DNA from: TMED109 sp002171375
Lineage (GTDB): Bacteria; Pseudomonadota; Alphaproteobacteria; TMED109
Direction: 5' to 3'
Assembly: GCA_965657505.1 (NCBI GenBank)
Contig: CBFHON010000003.1
Coordinates: 131,127 to 195,126, forward strand
Length of the DNA stretch: 64,000 nt
Both the position numbers and the translations under genes were made by a program. The notes under the pieces are model-generated. The model made no database searches. It was not told the origin of the DNA and worked only from the letters and a program-made list of their open reading frames with translations. Below are positions 60,115-64,000 of this stretch, one piece after another; the first letter of the stretch is position 1; every line of letters starts with the position of its first letter.

Positions 60115-61016
60115 TATTTTTTCTTTCCCATAAGGCCTTCAGGCTTCATTACAAGTACAAGAACCATAATCAAAAACATTATACCATCTGTGAATAATGG
60201 CATAGCTACTGCACCGAAAGACCGAGCCATTCCTATAATAATAGAGGCTAAAAAAGCACCGCTTATTGACCCCATTCCACCTATAACCGTAACTATAAAT
60301 GATTCAATTATTATGGAATTACCCATACCAGAAACTACACTACCAAGACTAGCTGCAAGAGCTCCTCCCAAACCTGCTAAAAAACTTCCTAGCATAAAAA
60401 CTCCAGCTTTAATAAAGTTTGTATTTATGCCAAGTGCTTCAAGCATTCTAGGGTTAACTGCAGTTGCTCTTACTAATTTTCCAAATTTAGTTTTAGTCAT
60501 AATCATCCATAGCAATAAAGCTACAATCATACTAATTACAATAATTGCAATATGAAATGGTGGGATAATTGCGTCAAAAATAAATAGAGGAGGAACTTGA
60601 AAAACTTCAGGAACTCCTATTCCTGATAAAAATTCATCGCCCCAAATAATCATAACTAAGTCATCTAGTATCAATATAACAGAATAACATAGCAGTATTT
60701 GTACAAGTAGATCAGCATTATATACTTTGTTGATTAGCAGCCTCTCAAATAATAGCCCAAAAATTCCAACGCCAATTGCTCCACTTATTACAGCTAATCC
60801 AAAATGACCTGTTAAAGACATTACTTGCCATGAAAAATAAGCTCCTAACATGTATAAGGCGCCATGCGCAAAATTAATTACACCAAGTACTCCAAATACT
60901 AAAGTTAAACCAGACGCCACTAAAAATAATAACATTCCTATTTTAAGTCCTCCGGCCGTTTGTGAAATCAAACAAGCTGGAGTAATTATGCAATCAAAGA
61001 GAGCAAAAATTTCCAT
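60114..61016 (-). CDS. livH: Branched-chain amino acid-type ABC transporter, permease LivH-like
   Basis: A membrane permease of 300 residues with about eight segments. The N-terminal GLTLVFGVLGVINFAHGALYMLGAY near residue 37 is the LivH signature, and the coupling segment TKFGKLVRATAVNPRMLEALGIN lies near residue 175. Alongside it LGGALAASLGSVVSGMG and VIGGMGSISGAFLAS are conserved. It begins 27 bases after the substrate-binding protein gene. Confidence 0.92.
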   Translation of the reverse strand: MEIFALFDCIITPACLISQTAGGLKIGMLLFLVASGLTLVFGVLGVINFAHGALYMLGAYFSWQVMSLTGHFGLAVISGAIGVGIFGLLFERLLINKVYNADLLVQILLCYSVILILDDLVMIIWGDEFLSGIGVPEVFQVPPLFIFDAIIPPFHIAIIVISMIVALLLWMIMTKTKFGKLVRATAVNPRMLEALGINTNFIKAGVFMLGSFLAGLGGALAASLGSVVSGMGNSIIIESFIVTVIGGMGSISGAFLASIIIGMARSFGAVAMPLFTDGIMFLIMVLVLVMKPEGLMGKKK

Positions 61017-61043
61017 TATATAGCCTTTTTATTAATATTATTT

Positions 61044-62312
61044 TTACAACCAACCTTTGTCAGTTAACCATTCCTTCTCAAGTTCTTCTATTGTACTCCA
61101 GTTAGCGGCTTGAATATTATTCATATAAGGGTCTTCCGGTATAGTAGTGCCCCATCCTATTGAATAATCCACTATAGTCTGATCATTTTTTCTTATTCTT
61201 ACAGTATTGTCTTCTCCAACCCCCATAAAAGATTCTTTTTGCTTCCCTTTCATATATTCTGCAATTTTTTTGTTATCTGTACCACCTATCTCTTTTATAG
61301 CACTGATCAAATAGTCGATTCCGACTGATGCTTCCCAAGACCAATTAGTAGGGTGATCACCATATAAATCTGTATAAGATTTGTCATAATTTCTATTGCT
61401 CTCCGTATTAGGCCAAGCTGCTACATATCTAGTAGCTGAATGTAAACCTGCAGGCAGGTTTTTAACAGCACTCATAGTTGTATAGTCAGCGAGATTAATT
61501 GCAAAAAGCTGAGTATTTTTAAATATTCCATATAATGCAGCTTGATCTATGAATGAAACTAAATCTCCTCCCCATAAACTTGTATAAATTGCATCTGGCT
61601 TTTCTCTTGCAATTTGAGTGATAACTTCAGTGTAATCAGGTTGGAATATTTTGGGCCAACCCTTTCCAAGTATTTCAAAACCTGGAGCAAATTTTTCTAA
61701 AGCCCAAAAAAAAGTATCATCACTATCCCGTCCGTATGCATAATCAGGATTTACTGACATCCATGTTTTTAATCCTTTTTCTTTGATAACAGTTGATGCA
61801 TATCTTGCGCTCCCAACGGCGTCATGAATGCCTTGTCTGGAAAATCTAAATACATTCCATGCTCTAATAGAAGGATCTGCAGTTAACCTAGAAGTTTCGG
61901 AAACTGTATGAAGACATAGCGTTCCACTTTCTCTCACCACTTCTTGCACTGCAAATGATGCGCCAGATGCTTCAGCATTAATAATAGCATCTACTTTATC
62001 GGAATTTATAAAATTTCTACATACTCTAGCAGCCTCATCAGGTTTTGCTCTACTATCTCTAATTATGAGCTCTAAATTTCTACCATCAAGTCCACCTGCA
62101 TTATTAAAATTATTTATAGCCATCTTTAATGCATTACTAACTGATATTCCTAATTGAGCAACTCTTCCTGATAATATTGTTGGCACACCAATTTTTATAT
62201 TATTATCAGCTCGTAATATGGCTGGAAAACCAGAATTAATAGTTATTGCTGCAGCTACGGCTGAGGTAGTTTTCAAAATTTTTCTTCTAGAGTATTTATT
62301 TATCTTTTTCAT
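61044..62312 (-). CDS. Periplasmic substrate-binding protein of Liv/HAAT type, Tat-like signal
   Basis: The binding protein feeding the permeases. The start is set at 62312 (MKKINKYSRRKILKTTSAVAAA), because a GGGGA site lies between it and an ATG 12 bases upstream. The signal has the twin-arginine SRRKILK, then a moderately hydrophobic stretch, cut near ILRADN, so export may go through Tat. The 422-residue body is the periplasmic binding fold (KIGVPTILSGRVAQLGISVSNALKMAINNFNNAGGLDGR). Ligand may be an amino acid, amide or other small acid; not determinable here. Confidence 0.87.
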   Translation of the reverse strand: MKKINKYSRRKILKTTSAVAAAITINSGFPAILRADNNIKIGVPTILSGRVAQLGISVSNALKMAINNFNNAGGLDGRNLELIIRDSRAKPDEAARVCRNFINSDKVDAIINAEASGASFAVQEVVRESGTLCLHTVSETSRLTADPSIRAWNVFRFSRQGIHDAVGSARYASTVIKEKGLKTWMSVNPDYAYGRDSDDTFFWALEKFAPGFEILGKGWPKIFQPDYTEVITQIAREKPDAIYTSLWGGDLVSFIDQAALYGIFKNTQLFAINLADYTTMSAVKNLPAGLHSATRYVAAWPNTESNRNYDKSYTDLYGDHPTNWSWEASVGIDYLISAIKEIGGTDNKKIAEYMKGKQKESFMGVGEDNTVRIRKNDQTIVDYSIGWGTTIPEDPYMNNIQAANWSTIEELEKEWLTDKGWL

Positions 62313-62336
62313 TTTATTCCCCATATTTAAAAATCT

Positions 62337-62792
62337 TTATCTTTGTTGCATTTGCATAATAGGTGAAAGAATTGCTTCCAAACTAATAACGTCACTACAG
62401 GTGTCAATACAATTTTCTACTAATAACTCTACACAAAAGTCAGCTACTATCTCTTTTTTGTGAAGATAAAGTGGAAAATTATATGATTGATTTATTAAAG
62501 ATTGAGTAATTTGGACTTTTTCTTTAACTCTTGTTTCAAGTGGTTTACTGCATAATCCTGCATTAATTGACATGTCAGAATTAAAAATCCCGGGTATTTC
62601 TTTTATTTTAGTTATATTGATATTAATATTATATGTTCCTAAGTCAGAAGCATTATTTTTTTCAATGCTGATAATATAGTTACATATTATATCATTTTCT
62701 TCATTTTTACAGTCCAAGTTATTAGCATATGAAATATTGCTTATACATAAAATTACAGATGAGATGATTAATGATTTAATAATTTTAAACAT
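62337..62792 (-). CDS. Exported six-cysteine protein of unknown function
   Basis: I do not recognise this 151-residue protein. Residues 1-23 form a signal peptide (ISSVILCISNISYA). The mature part has six cysteines (LDCK, IICN, GLCS, DFCV, ENCI, DTCS) and Asn/Ile-rich strands. It is 24 bases upstream of the binding protein gene on the same strand and may be the first gene of the transporter operon, but it could be independent. No transmembrane segment after the signal. Confidence 0.65.
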   Translation of the reverse strand: MFKIIKSLIISSVILCISNISYANNLDCKNEENDIICNYIISIEKNNASDLGTYNININITKIKEIPGIFNSDMSINAGLCSKPLETRVKEKVQITQSLINQSYNFPLYLHKKEIVADFCVELLVENCIDTCSDVISLEAILSPIMQMQQR

Positions 62793-62822
62793 TTTTAATC
62801 TTTGCTTTTATTTTTAAATAAT

Positions 62823-62851
62823 TTGTATCGGAATAATACTTTTACTATACA
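62823..62851 (+). promoter_or_regulatory. Possible SDR promoter with flanking inverted repeat
   Basis: TTGTAT (62823-62828) and TATACA (62846-62851) are 17 bases apart, 47 bases before the SDR start. TTTGTAT (62822-62828) and ATACAAA (62847-62853) make a 7-base inverted repeat covering both hexamers. The matches are modest. An operator function would need a regulator nearby, and none is visible. Confidence 0.4.
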
Positions 62852-62898
62852 AAGACAATAAATAAAAATAAATAATTTTAGCGCAAGGGGAATTAGAA

Positions 62899-63660
62899 AT
62901 GAGATTAAAAAATAAAGTAGCAATTGTTACGGGAGGAGCTTCAGGTTTTGGTGAAGGTATCGTAAAAAGATTTGCAAAAGAGGGTGCTCATGTTCTAGTT
63001 GCAGATATCAATATTGAAGGAGCTGAAAAAGTTGTGTCTGAAATAAATAAAGATGGTGGTAATGCTATCGCCTGCAGAGTTGACGTTTCGGATAGTCAGC
63101 AAACAAAAGAAATGATTGATCGTAGCTGTGAAGCTTTTGGAAAATTAGATATTTTAATTCAAAATGCAGCAATTGGTATGCGGCCAACCCCATTAGTGGA
63201 AACTTCTGAAGAAGAATTTGATACTCTTTTTAATGTAAATGTTAAATCAGTTTACTTGGGAGCAGTTCATTCAGTTCCTATTTTTAGAAAGCAGAAATCA
63301 GCAGGTGTAATTATTAATACGGTATCAACAGCAGCAATAAGACCTAGACCTGGTTTAACTGCTTACAATGCTACAAAAGGTTCATTAGTTACTATGACTA
63401 AAGGTTTATCACTTGAGCTAGCTCCTGATAATATAAGGGTAAATGGTCTTTGCCCAGTTGCTGGAGATACAGCTATGCTTGATGGATTTTTGGGTGATGG
63501 CCCTAAAGATGAATCTTATACTAGGTTTGTATCTACAGTTCCATTAGGTCGTTTATGTAAACCAAGGGATATGGCAAATGCAGCACTTTATCTTGCCTCA
63601 GAAGAAGCAGACTTTATTACAGGTGTTATGTTAGAGGTAGATGGTGGAAGGTGTGTTTAA
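62899..63660 (+). CDS. Short-chain dehydrogenase/reductase
   Basis: A 253-residue NAD(P)-dependent oxidoreductase with Rossmann fold. It shows the nucleotide motif TGGASGFGEGI near residue 11, NAAIG near residue 91, the catalytic serine in INTVSTAA and YNATKGS with catalytic Tyr and Lys near residues 156-160, then VNGLCPVAGDTAML. The classical SDR lacks a readable substrate. A CAAGGGGA site precedes the ATG. It precedes the hydroxylase [2Fe-2S] gene by 188 bases and may belong to the same pathway. Confidence 0.88.
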   Translation: MRLKNKVAIVTGGASGFGEGIVKRFAKEGAHVLVADINIEGAEKVVSEINKDGGNAIACRVDVSDSQQTKEMIDRSCEAFGKLDILIQNAAIGMRPTPLVETSEEEFDTLFNVNVKSVYLGAVHSVPIFRKQKSAGVIINTVSTAAIRPRPGLTAYNATKGSLVTMTKGLSLELAPDNIRVNGLCPVAGDTAMLDGFLGDGPKDESYTRFVSTVPLGRLCKPRDMANAALYLASEEADFITGVMLEVDGGRCV

Positions 63661-63714
63661 TAAATTTCGTAATATTATGCTATATATATCGGTTAAATAA
63701 AATAAAAAAAGTAC

Positions 63715-63747
63715 TTGCCCTGCCTATTGTGATGCGCTAAATTTAGC
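63715..63747 (+). promoter_or_regulatory. Likely promoter of the molybdenum-hydroxylase gene with palindromic overlap
   Basis: TTGCCC (63715-63720) and TAAATT (63738-63743) are 17 bases apart. GCTAAATTTAGC (63736-63747) is a perfect 12-base palindrome that overlaps the -10. The leader would be about 100 bases, ending with a GGAGGT site (63840-63845). A repressor bound to the palindrome would block transcription; this is inference. Confidence 0.5.
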
Positions 63748-63848
63748 TTTACGAGGGAGATTTAGGGAGGAATGACTAATTATGTCTAGGTTAGTAACCA
63801 ATTTTTTTCTACATTTCTATTATTTAACGTTCACACAGTGGAGGTAAT

Positions 63849-64000
63849 ATGGCTGTATTGAATATCAACGGACTTAAACATGTAGTTGATGCGCCAGCAG
63901 ATACAAGGTTGCTATGGGTTGTTCGCGAACATTTGCGTTTAACTGGTACTAAATTTGGCTGCGGCATGGGACTATGTGGAGCATGTACTGTGCACCTAGA
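63849..64000 (+). CDS. Molybdenum-hydroxylase [2Fe-2S] small subunit, 3'-truncated by window edge
   Basis: This gene starts here and continues beyond the window. The 50 residues visible read as the N-terminal plant-type [2Fe-2S] domain of xanthine dehydrogenase-family enzymes: LNINGLKHVVDAPADTR, LLWVVREHLRLTGTKFG, then the cluster cysteines in CGMGLCGACTVHL. The LLWVVREHL-LTGTKFGCG form is typical of the isoquinoline 1-oxidoreductase alpha (IorA) group; small CODH or aldehyde dehydrogenase subunits are related alternatives. A strong GGAGGT site precedes the ATG. The large subunit would be expected just downstream. Confidence 0.85.
   Translation, partial: MAVLNINGLKHVVDAPADTRLLWVVREHLRLTGTKFGCGMGLCGACTVHL

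Noticed and set aside
63772..63789. Five-codon leader peptide (ATG to TAG) before the molybdenum-hydroxylase gene
   Set aside because: A GGGAGG lies only one base before the ATG, too close for good initiation, and no conserved attenuator hairpins were seen.

Overview
This window is a stretch of a compact, AT-rich (about one third G+C by eye) bacterial chromosome with very short intergenic gaps and many overlapping or abutting genes. The gene content points to an alphaproteobacterium: an ATP12-type F1 assembly chaperone, a DUF1489 protein, adk directly after secY, an alpha operon without rpsD, the order ispB / trmN6 / S49 peptidase / glyQ / glyS / ppdK, and TGA-N9-TCA iron boxes. The base composition and tight packing resemble streamlined marine lineages (SAR11-like, HIMB59 or AEGEAN-169-type groups), but I cannot fix the clade from sequence alone.

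1-20.8 kb: the translation superoperon. It starts inside rpoC, then runs str (rpsL-rpsG-fusA-tuf), S10 (rpsJ to rpsQ), spc (rplN to secY-adk) and alpha (rpsM-rpsK-rpoA-rplQ). Two strong sigma70-type promoters are visible, before rpsL and before rpsM. L3 carries a long Lys/Glu-rich tail.

20.9-36.6 kb: crcB, an RluA-family pseudouridine synthase, the ATP12 chaperone, then acyl-CoA metabolism: propionyl-CoA carboxylase (pccB, pccA), lipB on the opposite strand, mgtE, and a complete leucine-degradation cassette (isovaleryl-CoA dehydrogenase, thiolase, both methylcrotonyl-CoA carboxylase subunits, methylglutaconyl-CoA hydratase, HMG-CoA lyase). A small exported six-cysteine protein is embedded in it.

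36.6-41.4 kb: an accessory catabolic patch with a DUF1489 protein, a secreted GlcG/HbpS-like protein, a D-aminoacylase-type amidohydrolase, a strong bidirectional terminator, a membrane protein resembling the urate-oxidase (PuuD) N-terminal domain, a hydroxypyruvate-isomerase-like TIM barrel and an exported unknown.

41.4-53.3 kb: conserved housekeeping (polyprenyl diphosphate synthase, tRNA methyltransferase, S49 peptidase, glycyl-tRNA synthetase alpha and beta, pyruvate phosphate dikinase, YgfZ), two glycosyltransferases and a DUF1330 protein.

53.3-55.2 kb: panB, then bacterioferritin-associated ferredoxin and bacterioferritin, each preceded by a TGA-N9-TCA box.

55.2-64 kb: a MoxR ATPase / exported six-Cys protein / CoxE-type VWA cluster, a convergent Liv-type ABC transporter operon (binding protein, two permeases, two ATPases) headed by another exported six-Cys protein, an SDR dehydrogenase, and at the right edge the start of a molybdenum-hydroxylase [2Fe-2S] subunit with a palindrome over its likely -10. 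No tRNA, rRNA, IS element, prophage or CRISPR array was seen, and no gene-free stretch exceeds 300 bases.
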